From: Solwaraspora sp. WMMD791
GTDB lineage: Bacteria; Actinomycetota; Actinomycetes; Mycobacteriales; Micromonosporaceae
Direction: 5' to 3'
DNA length: 64,000 bases
NCBI RefSeq assembly: GCF_029581195.1
Contig: NZ_CP120737.1
Location: 3,325,001-3,389,000 of the forward strand
Shown here: positions 35,501-43,551 of the stretch, piece after piece
Layout: each line of letters begins with the position of its first letter
How positions within the stretch are numbered: the first letter of the stretch is position 1
The notes under the pieces: model-generated
What the model saw: the letters and a program-made list of their open reading frames with translations, nothing else
Databases searched by the model: none
What the model was told of the DNA's origin: nothing
Made by a program: the position numbers and the translations under genes

Positions 35501-37238
35501 TGTCCAGGCCGACGCTGCCCTGCTCGACCTGGCTGGGCCCGATGTCGGGGCCGGACGACTTCGGCGGCGGCTGCGGTGTGCCCGGTGACGCCGGGCGGCC
35601 GGTGACGGCCACGGCCGGTCCGAGTTGGCCGTCGAAGGCCACGGTCACGTCGTCCGGCGTGGTCCAGTCGATCCGGCAGACCAGCGCCGCCGGTGGCGGT
35701 TCCCGGCCGATCCGGGGCGGGGTCAGGGTGCCGGTGCAGACGTACGGGTCGGGCAGCGTCGGCGCCCAGCCGTGCAGCCCGAACGCCAGTTGGGCGCTGC
35801 CGGTGTCGACCAGCAGCGGCCCGTCGGCGCTCGGCCCGGCCGGCCCGCTGAGGGCCCCCCGGAGGTAGACGAACGCCGGTACGGTCGTCCACAGCAGCGC
35901 GTTGCGCAGCGCGAACTGATGGTGGCGTCGGGCGTTGGCCGGGATCGCCGCGCCGAGCAGGGCGGTGATCCCGCCGTCGCGGCGGTGCAGTAGCAGGGTG
36001 CCGGCGTCGGTCGGGGTCGGCACCGGCTGCCCGGCCGTGGTCACCGGCCGGTCCAGGGCCACCACGCTGTGCCCGGTGACCATCAGGTGTTCACCGTCGA
36101 CGGCATCGCACCGGTAGAACAGCCAGAACGGTGCGGCGTAGCGCTGTCGCCAGGGCAGCCGGTGCCCACCGCCACCGGCGATCGCCCACAACTGGATGTC
36201 ATGGGCGACCGGCGGCGACAGTGGGGCGACCGCGTCGGCGAGGACCGTCGCGCCGGACGCGGCGATCACGATCCACGCGTCACTCAGCGGATGCTCGCGC
36301 GGGTCCGGGACGTACCAGCGGGCGGCCAGTCCGGCGACCTGCAGCAGCCAGGTCGCCGCAGTCGACGCTTCGCCGAGGATCACCGGGTCGGTGGCGACCA
36401 CCACCGGCAGACCGAGGCCGGCGTCGCGGACCGCGCCGGTGCCGGTGACGCCGATCAACGGGTCGCCGGCCGGGTCGGCACCGATCCGCGTACCGTCCAC
36501 CGTGGTGGGCTCGACGACGTAGCCGAGCACCAGGGTCCAGAGCCGCTCGACGAACGTGGTGCGCCCGGTGGCCGGACCGAACCGGAACTCCTGCCGCCAC
36601 ACCTTCGCCGCGCCGGGGTCGCCGACGATCTCGACCGCGCCGGCTCGGAACCGGAAGGTCACCGAGGCGGGCAGCGCGGTGCCGGCTTCGGCACCGCGGC
36701 AGCCGTCCGCCGTGGCGGCGGGTTGCGGGTCGGGTGCCGGGTCGAGCCGCAGCACGGCGCTCAGCGGCGCCGGCACCTCGATGACGTCGCCGTGCACCGT
36801 CGCGGTGCCCAGCGTCAAGGTCCCGCCGATGACCCGCAGCCCGGCGTACGCGTCGGCCGGCAGGCCACCGAACAGGTCGCCCCGGATCCAGACGGTGCCG
36901 GCTTCGATCTCGACGACGGTGCCGGTACGCCCGACGACCGGCGGCCGGGCCTGGGTGACCACGAACGCGGGTGCGGCGGCACCGGCCTCGCTGACCTGCA
37001 GCCGGCGGGCGGCGACGAACGCCTCGTACCAGACGTCGACGCCGCCGGGGGTGCGCAGCGGGCCGACCCGGCGGGCCGGTGCCAGCCCGGTGAGGCTGTC
37101 GACGAAGCTGCCGGCGAGGAGTTGTTCCCGTTCGTCGCGGCGGTGCACCAGCCGGGCGTCCCGGGGCAGTTGCGCGGCGGACCGGGCGGCGACCGACGCC
37201 GCGAGATGCTGCAGGGCGGTACGGAATGGCTCTGACAC
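32598..37238 (-). CDS. Giant uncharacterised protein A (1546 aa) with beta-strand-rich C-terminus
   Basis: GTG start at 37238 with GAGGAG six bases upstream; a TTG at 37313 is possible but has no RBS. No signal peptide and no recognised domain. Residues about 1-1300 are a long Pro/Asp/Val-rich beta region. The last ~200 residues change character: they are Gly-rich with alternating polar and hydrophobic residues (KLSLAVALSAGVSLTDG, SLGIGLEGKIPVLSVGVAKV, KAYAFLGIGFVLVYD, GLVALEAGVDLKVVKVKI). That pattern fits an amphipathic beta-sheet or barrel. It is followed after 31 bp by protein B and preceded after 80 bp by the ThuA lipoprotein gene. Function unknown. Confidence 0.87.
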   Translation of the reverse strand: MSEPFRTALQHLAASVAARSAAQLPRDARLVHRRDEREQLLAGSFVDSLTGLAPARRVGPLRTPGGVDVWYEAFVAARRLQVSEAGAAAPAFVVTQARPPVVGRTGTVVEIEAGTVWIRGDLFGGLPADAYAGLRVIGGTLTLGTATVHGDVIEVPAPLSAVLRLDPAPDPQPAATADGCRGAEAGTALPASVTFRFRAGAVEIVGDPGAAKVWRQEFRFGPATGRTTFVERLWTLVLGYVVEPTTVDGTRIGADPAGDPLIGVTGTGAVRDAGLGLPVVVATDPVILGEASTAATWLLQVAGLAARWYVPDPREHPLSDAWIVIAASGATVLADAVAPLSPPVAHDIQLWAIAGGGGHRLPWRQRYAAPFWLFYRCDAVDGEHLMVTGHSVVALDRPVTTAGQPVPTPTDAGTLLLHRRDGGITALLGAAIPANARRHHQFALRNALLWTTVPAFVYLRGALSGPAGPSADGPLLVDTGSAQLAFGLHGWAPTLPDPYVCTGTLTPPRIGREPPPAALVCRIDWTTPDDVTVAFDGQLGPAVAVTGRPASPGTPQPPPKSSGPDIGPSQVEQGSVGLDKLTGAQWDAARRLELELRGQRIQAAARSDATSTSMVDGYLSEVVGWPPNLLLLDVSTNQDLLGVGLGVGPNHPDTRYAVAGLASQAEVGALRVTALPQVQWEPVRTLDTDQDIMTLGWFPTPLASATDGGATSLGARSQRLVPVVPADAVAGTLDAFGDGTPVGVRTTFPFGLIAAVLVQPQDSGARPADLLGLTRPEFGDTRGGIQITAQAEGGRPDDGGVSATFAGRMRQLLNGVDLPSGAPLGLSVLGSTADPGGSVETVFNTDMATDPRVPVTRIDLSGYGGSNFSDWNNPFAAFAEAAKVQFRVMIGRTALEVVKVNSVLHPWGIRVTRSVTVERRPGGGVIRRDSGWQPFTPGLFDYRYRDAGTITVAPYTFDAGVFRGLFGVRNVRPAPGAEFGHGAARLVPYHFDADLALDGAATTTPALGVLGWLQVAPSGVPAGPQALRALIEAQGPVGGPVDTVVDVGGSGLPMRAQRIEVGLADDAGTPVFVATLRGTPQLPTTGSWSMVVRPVAAAPPGGGEATGVADTRGTPLIRRYPVAYPASDTPISAPPLAGTPGEYRFADAADLLRPADPATEYAFVQSTPTHAFLFPRPVVPAPGVPRIESRHRPALADILARSTSKGAFPPPPNTLETAPGTLHLDVGPAGTLAFSNPLTFTNPPTALQLAGTPGHGSALRYDGATLRLEVTGDRWSADFTGLRIWTDVAGLAELTGSELHIVGGTDQRPQVAQLRSLLLAEIEQILQYLPFVADRGVQGPIDLAAANAKHELKFETKLKVDLPDTIVPLGDYFKLSLAVALSAGVSLTDGKAKGAASLGIGLEGKIPVLSVGVAKVFIIVSGSITFSIALVSGTVTSEKLELVAFAGVGVQGQLGPFKAYAFLGIGFVLVYDAIAGQTKYGGLVALEAGVDLKVVKVKIRAELKGLVYDDAGSTKCDYSGSVKIQVDLFLIISISASYQVTETATL

Positions 37239-37318
37239 GCGCTGCTCCTCGGGGAGGCTGCTGCCGGACGTGGGCCGGTCTGCAGCGTGCGCCAGATCAC
37301 ACTCCGTGTTCAATCAGA

Positions 37319-38170
37319 TCATGGATAGTCCGCCGGACTGCAGTCGGCGGGCAACTGGCCAGCGGCGTAGCGGATGGCGCCGAGCAGGTGGGCGCGGAAG
37401 GCAGACTCGGCGTACGCCTCGACGGTGTGGCCGCCGCCGGTGTAGAAGGCGCGGCCGCCGGCGTACGACCGGCACCAGGCGTGTGGGTGCGGCGTCCCCA
37501 TCCCGGCCCCGGTGTAGCTGGTCTCGTCGAGCACCGCGAGGATCCGCGCGCCGGTCGGGTCGGCCTGGTAGTCGTACCACTCGTCGGTACGCTCCCAGCG
37601 GGCCGGCAGGTGCGCGGTGGCCGGATGGGTCCGGTCGACGACCTCGACGGTGGCCGGCTGCACCGGCGGGTGCCGGGCGAAGTAGGCGCCGACCAGTTCG
37701 CCGTAGAACGGCCACTGGTGTTCGGTGTCGGCGGCCGCGTGCACCCCGACGAATCCGCCACCGGCACGAACGTAGCCCTCGAAAGCGGCCCGGCCGGCGT
37801 CGTCGAGCACGTCGCCGCTGGTGTTGAGGAAGACGACGGCGGCGTAGCCGCGCAGATTGTCCGGGGTGAAGGCGGCCGGGTCCTCGGTGGCGTCGACACC
37901 GAAGCCGTGCGCCGCGCCGAGCGCGCCGACGGCGGAGATCCCGGCCGGGATCGACTCGTGCCGGTACCCGGTGGTCCGGCTGTAGACCAGCACCCGGTAC
38001 GCGGCACCCGTCGTCGCGGTCGGGCCGGTCGCAGTCGCAGTCGCAGTCGCGGTCGGGGCCGGGTCGGTCGACGTCGAGGTGCAGCCCGAGGTCATCAGCG
38101 CCACGGTACCGCAGAACAGGCCGGCGCCGATCCCGCGACGGGTGACGGCAGACGGCCTCCGCGCGGTCAC
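37319..38170 (-). CDS. ThuA-domain lipoprotein
   Basis: A 283-aa lipoprotein: signal with lipobox SGC near residue 30, a Thr/Ala repeat stalk (TATATAT, from a GCAGTC repeat in DNA), then a ThuA-like class I glutamine-amidotransferase fold (YRVLVYSRTTGYRHESIPAGI, AVVFLNTSGDVLDD, GGFVGVHAAADTEHQWPFYGELVGAYF, GGGHTVEAY). ThuA domains occur in sugar-related dehydrogenase and glycosidase systems; the catalytic role is unclear. The GTG start overlaps the stop of the regulator gene by four bases, so translation is likely coupled. It precedes the giant genes on the same strand. Confidence 0.9.
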   Translation of the reverse strand: MTARRPSAVTRRGIGAGLFCGTVALMTSGCTSTSTDPAPTATATATATGPTATTGAAYRVLVYSRTTGYRHESIPAGISAVGALGAAHGFGVDATEDPAAFTPDNLRGYAAVVFLNTSGDVLDDAGRAAFEGYVRAGGGFVGVHAAADTEHQWPFYGELVGAYFARHPPVQPATVEVVDRTHPATAHLPARWERTDEWYDYQADPTGARILAVLDETSYTGAGMGTPHPHAWCRSYAGGRAFYTGGGHTVEAYAESAFRAHLLGAIRYAAGQLPADCSPADYP

Positions 38171-38946
38171 CGGGCCACCCCCGGCGTGGGTACGGCGGCC
38201 GGCTGCGGCGTGGGTACGGTGGTCGGCTGCGGCGACCGGCCACGGGCGGACAGGAACGCCTGCCAGTCGGCGGTGATCCGCTCGACGTCGCGGACCACCA
38301 GGCCGAAGAACTCGCCCATCAACTGCAGCCGGTCACCGGCGGGAGTCTGCGGGCCTAGCACCGCCGCTCCGTCGGCCGCCGCGTCCGCCCAGGTGCGGAA
38401 GACGTGCACCCGTAGCGACCAGGCCCGGTACCAGAGGCCGTCGTCGACGGCGTACCGGTCGCGGCGGTGGCCGGGGGTGCGCTGCCGGGCGACGAAGCCG
38501 ATCCGTTCCAGGAAGGCGATCGACTTCGAGATCGATGCCGGGCTCACCCGCAGTCGGGCGACCAGGTCGGCGGCGGTGAGCGCACCGCTGTCGCTGACGA
38601 AGAGGCTGACCAGCACCCGGGCGGTCATCCGGGGGAAGCCGGACTGGACCATCATCGCGACGAACCGCTGCTCGAACGCGGCCACGGCGGCCGGGTCCCG
38701 GCCGTACCCGGTGGTCTGCTCGACCGGCGGCCGGGCGACCGGGCCGGTCCGGCGGGCCCGGTGAGCGGTGGCCCGGTGGGCGGCGAGGGCCCGGTAGCCG
38801 CGGGACCCGCCGTTGCGGGCCACCTCGCGGCTGACGGTGGAGGTGGGACGCCCCAGTCGGCGGGCGATCTCGGCGTAGCCGGTGCCGTCGGCGAGAGCCT
38901 GCTCGATGCGCTGCCGGTCCTGATAGGTCAGCCGTCCTCCGGGCAT
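38167..38946 (-). CDS. Regulator: IS30-type HTH fused to MarR/GbsR-like winged helix
   Basis: A 259-aa protein. Residues 1-45 ([40 protein letters not shown]) are the HTH_38 domain normally found at the N-terminus of IS30 transposases. Residues about 85-230 are a GbsR/MarR-like winged helix ([59 protein letters not shown]). No transposase catalytic domain exists, so this is a two-headed regulator. The C-terminal tail contains a 24-bp tandem duplication giving [16 protein letters not shown]. Divergent from an ABC exporter, which it probably controls through ATTGCAA-type sites at 38979-39031. Confidence 0.88.
   Translation of the reverse strand: MPGGRLTYQDRQRIEQALADGTGYAEIARRLGRPTSTVSREVARNGGSRGYRALAAHRATAHRARRTGPVARPPVEQTTGYGRDPAAVAAFEQRFVAMMVQSGFPRMTARVLVSLFVSDSGALTAADLVARLRVSPASISKSIAFLERIGFVARQRTPGHRRDRYAVDDGLWYRAWSLRVHVFRTWADAAADGAAVLGPQTPAGDRLQLMGEFFGLVVRDVERITADWQAFLSARGRSPQPTTVPTPQPAAVPTPGVAR
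38184..38231. repeat. 24-bp tandem duplication in the regulator C-terminus
   Basis: Units 38184-38207 and 38208-38231 are near-identical (two base differences) and in frame, giving eight repeated residues near the end of the protein. Confidence 0.9.
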
Positions 38947-38978
38947 CCGCCCCGCCCTCCGCTGCGTTCAGTCCCATT

Positions 38979-39031
38979 CCATTGCAACTCATCCTTACCG
39001 TTCATTGCATTAGCCGCAAGAGTCATTGCAA
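38979..39031. promoter_or_regulatory. Repeated ATTGCAA motifs in the divergent regulator/ABC gap
   Basis: ATTGCAA at 38980 and again at 39025, with TTGCATTAGCCGCAA (39005-39019, half-sites TTGC/GCAA) between. Spacing and symmetry suggest binding of the adjacent MarR-like regulator. Confidence 0.45.
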
Positions 39032-39083
39032 CGATCTACGGGGCTGCGAGCTCGTGTTCTGTCGGCGTTGGCCTGGCCATTCG

Positions 39084-39112
39084 TTGACGGAAGCGCAAAC
39101 GCAACTTAGCTT
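39084..39112 (+). promoter_or_regulatory. Predicted promoter for the ABC exporter (leaderless mRNA)
   Basis: TTGACG (39084-39089), 17-base spacer, TAGCTT (39107-39112). The ATG at 39120 lies seven bases past the -10, so transcription would begin at or next to the start codon; no RBS is present before that ATG. Confidence 0.5.
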
Positions 39113-39119
39113 TCTCAAT

Positions 39120-40070
39120 ATGGAAACGACGATCCGGGTCCGTGGCCTCACCAAGCGGTACGGCCGCAGCACCGCACTCGACGGGCTCGACCTCACCGTG
39201 TCGGCCGGCGAGATCCACGGCTTCCTCGGGCCGAACGGGGCCGGCAAGACCAGCACCATCCGGGTGCTGCTCGGCATGGTGCGTGCCGACGCCGGGCAGG
39301 CGCAGGTGCTCGGCCGCGACCCGTGGCGGGACGCGGTCGCGGTGCACCGGCGCCTCGCGTACGTCCCGGGCGACGTCAGCCTCTGGCCGAACCTGACCGG
39401 CGGCGAAGTCATCGACCTGCTCGGCCGGCTGCGCGGCGGCCTCGACCGGCACCGCCGCGCCGACCTGCTGGAACGTTTCGCGCTGGACCCCACGAAGAAG
39501 TGCCGCACCTACTCCAAGGGCAACCGGCAGAAGGTGGCGCTGATCGCCGCCCTCGCCGCCGACGTGGAGCTGCTGCTGCTCGACGAGCCCACCTCCGGGC
39601 TGGACCCGCTGATGGAGGCGGTGTTCCGCGACTGCGTCGCCGACGCGGGTCGGCAGGGCCGCACCGTCCTGCTGTCCAGCCACATCCTCGCCGAGGTCGA
39701 GGCGCTGTGCGACCGGGTCACCATCGTCCGTGATGGACGGACCGTCGCCAACGGCACCCTCACCGAACTGCGCCACCTGACCCGTACCACGATCGTCGCC
39801 GACCTGCCGGAGGCGACCGACGCCGCGCCGGCCGGGGCGGACGCCGGGCTGGGCCCGACCGGGGCCGACCCGGCCGGGCTCGGCGGCGTACCCGGAGTGC
39901 ACGGGCTCACCGTCGACGGCCACCGGGTGCGGTGCGAGGTCGACCCGGAGGCGCTCGCACCGGTGCTGCGCCGGCTCGCCGAGGCCGGCGTACGGACGCT
40001 GGTCAGCCAGCCGCCGACGCTGGAGGAACTGTTCCTGCGGCACTACCAGAGCAGCGGGGCACGGCGGTGA
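39120..40070 (+). CDS. ABC exporter ATP-binding protein
   Basis: A 316-aa ATPase of the drug/antibiotic exporter (DrrA-like) type. Walker [10 protein letters not shown] (about 37-45), a signature YSKGNRQKV in place of LSGGQ, Walker B LLLLDEP, H-loop SSHI. A C-terminal extension of about 80 residues with an Ala/Gly/Asp-rich insert ([23 protein letters not shown]) is typical of exporters. It powers the permease encoded by the next, overlapping gene (GTGA junction at 40067). No RBS before the ATG, consistent with a leaderless transcript. Confidence 0.94.
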   Translation: METTIRVRGLTKRYGRSTALDGLDLTVSAGEIHGFLGPNGAGKTSTIRVLLGMVRADAGQAQVLGRDPWRDAVAVHRRLAYVPGDVSLWPNLTGGEVIDLLGRLRGGLDRHRRADLLERFALDPTKKCRTYSKGNRQKVALIAALAADVELLLLDEPTSGLDPLMEAVFRDCVADAGRQGRTVLLSSHILAEVEALCDRVTIVRDGRTVANGTLTELRHLTRTTIVADLPEATDAAPAGADAGLGPTGADPAGLGGVPGVHGLTVDGHRVRCEVDPEALAPVLRRLAEAGVRTLVSQPPTLEELFLRHYQSSGARR

Positions 40071-41674
40071 GCGCGCTGACCGGCACCGGCCACCTGGTCC
40101 GGCTGATCCTGCGCCGCGACCGGCTGATCCTGCCACTGTGGATCGTCTGGCTGTCGGTGATGCCGGCGAACTTCGCCGCCGCCTTCCCCGCCCTCTACCC
40201 CACCGCCGCCGACCGGTCGACGTTCGCGCAGACCAGCAACGCCAACGCCGCGCTGGTCGCGCTCTACGGTCCGGTACACACCGCCGACCTCGGTGGCCTG
40301 GTCTCCTGGCGGATCAGCATCGTCACGGTCATCGTGGCGCTGATCAGCCTGCTCACCGTCGTGCGGCACACCCGCGCCGAGGAGGAGGCCGGCCGGCGCG
40401 AGCTGCTCGGCGCCGCCCCGATCGGCCGGTACGCCGGCCCGGCGGCTGCCCTCATCGTCGTCTTCGCCGCCAACCTGCTGCTCGCCGGCGCGGTCGCCGC
40501 CGGACTGGCCGGGCAGGGGCTGCCGGTCGCCGGGTCACTCGCCCTCGGAGCCCAGTTCGCCGCGTCGGGCTGGCTGTTCGCCGCCGTCGGCGTGGTCACC
40601 GCCCAGCTCGCCGCCAGCGCCCCGGCCGCCCGGGGCATCGCCGTCGCCGCGCTCGGGGCCGCCGTCCTCGGCCGGGTCGTCGGGGACCTCAGTGGTCACA
40701 CCGGCGGGCCGTTGGGCTGGCTGAGCGGGGTCTCGCCGCTCGGCTGGGTGCTGCGGCTGCGCCCGTACGCCGACGACGCCTGGTGGGTACTCGGCCCGGT
40801 CGTCGCCGCGACCGCCGGTCTGGTCGCGGTCGCCGCCGCGCTGCACGGCCGCCGTGACCTGGGGTCCGGCCTGCTGTCGGCCGGCAGCGGTCCGGCCACG
40901 GCCGGCCCCCGGCTGACCGGCCCGGTCGCGCTGGCCTGGCGACTGCACCGGGGCCCGCTGGTCGGCTGGACGGTCGGTTTCGCGCTCACCGGCGTGGTGC
41001 TCGGTGGGGTGGCCGGCGGGGTCGGGGACATGCTGACCGACAATCCCACGCTGCGCGAGCTGTTCACCCGGCTCGGCGGGTCCGCCGGACTGGTCGACCT
41101 GTTCCTGGCCGCGATGCTCGGGCTGTTCGGGATGGGTGCCGCCGGGTACGCGATCGCCGTCGTGGGGCGGCTACGGGTCGAGGAGACCAGCGGGCGGGTC
41201 GAGCCGGTGCTCGCCGCGCCGGTGTCACGGATCCGCTGGGCGGTCGGTCATCTGGTTTTCGTCCTACTCGGTCCGGTCGTGGTCATGGCGGGTGCCGGGC
41301 TGGCGATGGGGGCGACGCGCGCCCTGGTCGGTGCGGATCCCGGCCGGGAGGTGGCCCGGGTGCTGGCCGGCGCGCTGGCGCAACTGCCGGCGGTGTGGCT
41401 GCTGGCGGCGCTCACCCTGGCCCTGGTCGGGCTGGTGCCCCGGTTGGCCGCCGCCGGATGGGCGGTGCTGGTGGCGACCGTCCTGCTGACCCTGTTCGGC
41501 GCGCTGCTGCGACTGCCGGCGGCGGTGCGCGACCTCTCCCCGTTCAGCCATCTGCCGAGCCTGCCCGGCGGGCAGGTGTCGGCCGTACCGCTGGTCGTCC
41601 TGGTGCTGCTGGCCGCCGGGTTCGCCGCCGCCGGACTGGTCGGGCTGCGCCGCCGCGACCTGCCGGTCGGTTGA
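40067..41674 (+). CDS. ABC exporter permease (tetronasin/polyketide-antibiotic type)
   Basis: A 535-aa membrane protein with about twelve hydrophobic segments in two similar halves, as in actinobacterial ABC-2 permeases annotated as polyketide-antibiotic or tetronasin exporters. Characteristic blocks are [19 protein letters not shown] at the N-terminus, [22 protein letters not shown] and its counterpart [24 protein letters not shown] in the second half. The GTG start overlaps the ATPase stop. The pair probably exports a small hydrophobic compound or antibiotic. Regulation by the divergent IS30-HTH/MarR protein is inferred from gene order. Confidence 0.92.
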   Translation: MSALTGTGHLVRLILRRDRLILPLWIVWLSVMPANFAAAFPALYPTAADRSTFAQTSNANAALVALYGPVHTADLGGLVSWRISIVTVIVALISLLTVVRHTRAEEEAGRRELLGAAPIGRYAGPAAALIVVFAANLLLAGAVAAGLAGQGLPVAGSLALGAQFAASGWLFAAVGVVTAQLAASAPAARGIAVAALGAAVLGRVVGDLSGHTGGPLGWLSGVSPLGWVLRLRPYADDAWWVLGPVVAATAGLVAVAAALHGRRDLGSGLLSAGSGPATAGPRLTGPVALAWRLHRGPLVGWTVGFALTGVVLGGVAGGVGDMLTDNPTLRELFTRLGGSAGLVDLFLAAMLGLFGMGAAGYAIAVVGRLRVEETSGRVEPVLAAPVSRIRWAVGHLVFVLLGPVVVMAGAGLAMGATRALVGADPGREVARVLAGALAQLPAVWLLAALTLALVGLVPRLAAAGWAVLVATVLLTLFGALLRLPAAVRDLSPFSHLPSLPGGQVSAVPLVVLVLLAAGFAAAGLVGLRRRDLPVG

Positions 41675-41677
41675 GGC

Positions 41678-41743
41678 CACCGTTGGTCAGCCGGCCGGTC
41701 ACCGTTGGCCAACCTGCCGGTCACCGTTGGTCAGCTGGCGGCC
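41678..41743. repeat. Three 22-bp tandem copies over a kinase stop codon
   Basis: Units 41678-41699, 41700-41721, 41722-41743, each starting CACCGTTGG. Unit 3 contains the stop codon (41731-41733) of the minus-strand kinase gene; units 1 and 2 are extra downstream copies with a few base changes. Confidence 0.9.
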
Positions 41744-42804
41744 GGCAGGTGGACCAGGAACCGGCAGCCGGGACCGGCGTTGGTCACCTCGACCCGGCCG
41801 CCGTGTGCCTCGACGAGACCCCGGACGATGGCCAGGCCGAGTCCGCCGCCGGCCGGCACCGGCTCGGCACGGGCCGAACCGAACGGGCCGCGCGCGGCGC
41901 CGACCGCTGCCGGGCTACGGGCCGGCTCGCCCCGGAACGCCACGTCGAACACGCGCGGCAGGTCCGCCTCCGGGATGCCGCCGCAGGTGTCGTCCACCGC
42001 CAGCCACGCCCACCCGTCCGCGCTGCCCGCGCTCACCTGCACCACCCCGTCGTACGGGGTGAACCGGATCGCGTTGCGCAGCAGGTTGCCGACGATGCGG
42101 GCCAGCTCGGGTTCGCTGGCCACGACCGCCGGCCAGCCGTGTTCGGCGGCCCGCAGCCGGATGCCCTGCAGCCGGGCCAGCGGTGCGGCGGAGGCCAGGG
42201 CGTCGGAGACCACGTCGGCCAGCGGCACCGGGCGCAGCGACAGCCGCAGTGCCCCGGCGTTGATCCGGGACAGCTCGAACAGGTCGTCGACCAGCTGGGT
42301 CATCCGGTCGGTCTCGACCCGGATCCGTCGGTGGTACTCGGCGGTGGTGATCGGGTCCGCCACGACGCCGTCCTCCAGCGCCTCGGCCATCGCCCGCAGC
42401 CCGGCCAACGGCGTCCGCAGATCGTGCGACACCCAGGCGACGAGTTCCCGCCGGTTCGCCTCGGCCTGGCGTTCGCGCTGGCGCAGCTGGTCGGCCCAGA
42501 CCGCCTGACGGGCCAGCCGGGCACCGAGCCACCCGCCGACGGCGAGGCTGACCACCCCGGACGCGGCGAGCACCAGCAGGACGACGTCGCGGTCGTGGGC
42601 GGACAGGAACATCGCCTGGGCGGCACCGACGACCCCGGCGAGGACGGCGAGGACGGTGACGGTGAGCAGGACGGTGAGGTGCGCGACGATGCTGCGTCGG
42701 CGCAGGATCCGCAGCGTGGCGGCGCCGGGTACGGCGACCAGCAGCGAGGCACCCAACCCGATGCCGAGCACGGCGAGGATGTCGCCGACGGGCAGGTCAG
42801 GCAT
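41731..42804 (-). CDS. Two-component sensor histidine kinase
   Basis: A 357-aa membrane kinase. Three hydrophobic segments (about 7-30, 41-66, 73-95), then a HisKA domain with phospho-acceptor His127 in VSHDLRTPL, and an ATPase domain with N box NLLRNAIRFT, G1-like DDTCGGIP and G2 GGGLGLAIVRGLVEAHGG. There is almost no extracellular loop, so it may sense within the membrane. It is the last gene of the DM13-regulator-kinase unit, overlapping the regulator by eight bases. Its 3' end is triplicated. Confidence 0.95.
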   Translation of the reverse strand: MPDLPVGDILAVLGIGLGASLLVAVPGAATLRILRRRSIVAHLTVLLTVTVLAVLAGVVGAAQAMFLSAHDRDVVLLVLAASGVVSLAVGGWLGARLARQAVWADQLRQRERQAEANRRELVAWVSHDLRTPLAGLRAMAEALEDGVVADPITTAEYHRRIRVETDRMTQLVDDLFELSRINAGALRLSLRPVPLADVVSDALASAAPLARLQGIRLRAAEHGWPAVVASEPELARIVGNLLRNAIRFTPYDGVVQVSAGSADGWAWLAVDDTCGGIPEADLPRVFDVAFRGEPARSPAAVGAARGPFGSARAEPVPAGGGLGLAIVRGLVEAHGGRVEVTNAGPGCRFLVHLPAAS

Positions 42805-43543
42805 GGTCGGCCGCCGGTTCGTAGCGGTAACCGACGCCCCAGACGGTGATGATCCGCCGGGGCCGGGCCGGGTCCGGTTCGATCTTCTCCCGCAGCCGTC
42901 GGACGTGGACGGTGACGGTGGACTGGTCGCCGAAGTTCCAGCCCCACACCTCGGCGAGCAGTTCGTCGCGGCGGAACGCGCGTGCGGGATGGCGGACCAG
43001 GTGCAGCAGCAGGTCGAACTCGCGGACCGTCAGCGCCAGGTCGATGCCGCCCCGGCGGGCGGCCCGGCGGCGCACGTCGAGGGTGAGGTCACCGTCGCCG
43101 AGCAGCACCGGCCCGTCGGCGGCGACGGCGGCGGGTGCCGGGCCGGTCACCGTTCCGGCGCGGCGCAGCACCGACTGCACCCGCAGCACCAGCTCCCGGG
43201 GCGAGAACGGCTTGGTGACGTAGTCGTCGGCCCCCATCTGCAGGCCGACGATCCGGTCGGCTTCCTCACCGAGGGCGGTCAGCATGATCACGGGTACGCC
43301 GCTGGCCTGCCGGTGCAGTCGTCGGCACACCTCCAGCCCGTCCAGCCCGGGCAGCATCAGGTCCAGGACCACCAGGTCGGGCCGGTGCCGGTCGACCGTG
43401 GCCAGTGCGGCGTGCCCGTCGGCGGCCTGGTCGACCTGGCAGCCGGCCCGTTCCAGGTAGCGGCGGACCACGTCGGAGACGGTGGGGTCGTCGTCCACGA
43501 CGAGGATCCGGGCGGGCGGGCCGGCGGCCAGGGGGGTGGTCAT
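42797..43543 (-). CDS. OmpR-family response regulator
   Basis: A 248-aa regulator: receiver domain (ILVVDDDPTVSDVVRRYL; phospho-Asp61 in VVLDLMLPG; conserved Lys in YVTKPFSPREL) and C-terminal winged helix (LTVREFDLLLHLVRHPARAFRRDELLAEVWGWNFGDQSTVTVHVRRLREKIEPD). Partner of the kinase that follows. The ATG at 43543 starts eight bases after the stop of the DM13 gene; there is only a weak RBS, suggesting coupled translation. Confidence 0.96.
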   Translation of the reverse strand: MTTPLAAGPPARILVVDDDPTVSDVVRRYLERAGCQVDQAADGHAALATVDRHRPDLVVLDLMLPGLDGLEVCRRLHRQASGVPVIMLTALGEEADRIVGLQMGADDYVTKPFSPRELVLRVQSVLRRAGTVTGPAPAAVAADGPVLLGDGDLTLDVRRRAARRGGIDLALTVREFDLLLHLVRHPARAFRRDELLAEVWGWNFGDQSTVTVHVRRLREKIEPDPARPRRIITVWGVGYRYEPAADHA

Positions 43544-43551
43544 CGGCTTGC

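Noticed and set aside
32689-35892. A 1067-codon open frame on the minus strand within giant protein A
   Set aside because: Arg/Pro/Gly-rich translation in a shifted frame of the real gene; no RBS or family features.
38167-38946. IS30 transposase or insertion sequence
   Set aside because: Only the HTH_38 domain is present; no DDE catalytic domain, terminal inverted repeats or target duplications.
39120-41674. Part of an antibiotic biosynthetic cluster
   Set aside because: The exporter resembles antibiotic transporters, but no PKS, NRPS, terpene or RiPP genes occur in the window.
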